From Eunapius fragilis (Eukaryota; Porifera; Demospongiae; Spongillida; Spongillidae), in NCBI GenBank assembly GCA_963681505.1, contig OY811975.1, forward strand, positions 7,874,946 to 7,938,945: 64,000 nucleotides of DNA. Reading direction: 5' to 3'. This document shows, in pieces, positions 63,606 through 64,000 of this stretch; position 1 is the stretch's first letter, and each line of letters opens with the position of its first letter. The translations under genes and the position numbers were made by a program. The notes beneath the pieces are model-generated. The model saw nothing but the letters and a program-made list of their open reading frames with translations, did not search any database and had not been told where the DNA came from.

Positions 63606-64000
63606 CTGCAATGACCATGATGAAAACGAAACAATCCATTAAAATATAGCTACTATCCTCTTGAATCCATCTTCATTCATCAAATGTGATAGAATAGTGT
63701 TGTTGTGTATTTAATAAGAGCATATGCACAGCACGTGAATTCAGTTAACATAATCCTACATGGTGGCAGTGATGTGGAGAATGGTGGGTCCTTCGCCCTC
63801 AAAAGAAGCAGAAAGGAAGAAAAGGAGGAGAAGGTACCTACCACTGCCACCCTGACCAATCCATTGCTACTTGGATAACCAAGTAAAAGAAGGAGCAGCT
63901 GAGGATGCTAGGGTAAGTTGACAGAGGCAAAGGCTAAAGCAATGAAGCCAGAGCTAAAGCCGAGGGCAAGTGCCAGAGAAGTGGAATAGCGAGCTAAGGT
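63606..64000. other. Right edge, possible LTR end and primer site
   Basis: TGGTGGCAGTGATGTGGA at about 63761 follows a block ending CCTACA and resembles the tRNA-Leu primer sites at 22846 and 45678. The following sequence is charged and could be a gag start, but it runs off the window. No further ankyrin exon is seen here. Confidence 0.35.

Noticed and set aside
1..64000. tRNA and rRNA genes
   Set aside because: The only tRNA-like words are the primer binding sites next to LTR ends; no cloverleaf or rRNA motif was seen by eye.

Overview
The window looks like a transposon-rich, AT-rich genome of an early-branching animal. A demosponge is my best guess, but only from overall style: very short GT-AG introns (56-62 bp), ankyrin repeats carried one per exon, and a tyrosine-kinase-like (TKL) kinase with a coiled coil. 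No rRNA, tRNA or organelle sequence is visible. Only three stretches look like host genes: the body of a rolling-stone-like membrane protein (8564-9370, +), a coiled-coil TKL kinase exon (18466-19622, -), and a scattered minus-strand ankyrin gene whose 11 recognisable exons run from 63605 down to 29876. All ankyrin exons are phase 0 and 99 or 102 nt long, except the last at 72 nt. The kinase exon lies downstream in the same orientation and may belong to the same gene.

Much of the rest is mobile DNA in different states of decay. 0-5 kb: unidentified coding relics, minisatellites and dispersed repeats. 12.4-13.8 kb (-): a non-LTR-type reverse transcriptase relic. 14.0-16.1 kb: a scrambled relic of a THAP/YqaJ transposon. 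16.5-16.9 kb: a piggyBac relic, with a second candidate at 20.0-20.6 kb. 22523-27649: an almost complete Ty3/gypsy LTR retrotransposon with 320-bp LTRs, a 5-bp target duplication and a tRNA-Leu primer site, in which integrase lies upstream of reverse transcriptase (Gmr1-like order).

28.2-64 kb is a nest of elements, most of them inside introns of the ankyrin gene: two TTAA-flanked MITEs in opposite orientation; two decayed gypsy elements of ordinary domain order (35.9-41.3 and 45.5-49.9 kb), both with inverted internal pieces and one split by a hAT relic; a pogo-like transposase relic; a 2.1-kb hAT-like element; foldback MITEs; and a RAG1/Transib-like transposase pseudogene (54.06-56.39 kb) with a second fragment at 33.1-33.8 kb.

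The best-preserved DNA transposon is 56426-62104. It has terminal inverted repeats of about 680 bp, 2-bp AT target duplications and two convergent, apparently intact genes: a SAP-SWIM-YqaJ exonuclease gene with two tiny introns and a THAP-DDE transposase. This matches the two-gene ISL2EU (IS4EU) type. A 401-bp, nearly perfect palindromic MITE has inserted into its left inverted repeat. The RAG1/Transib-like gene and the integrase-first retroelement are the least expected items.
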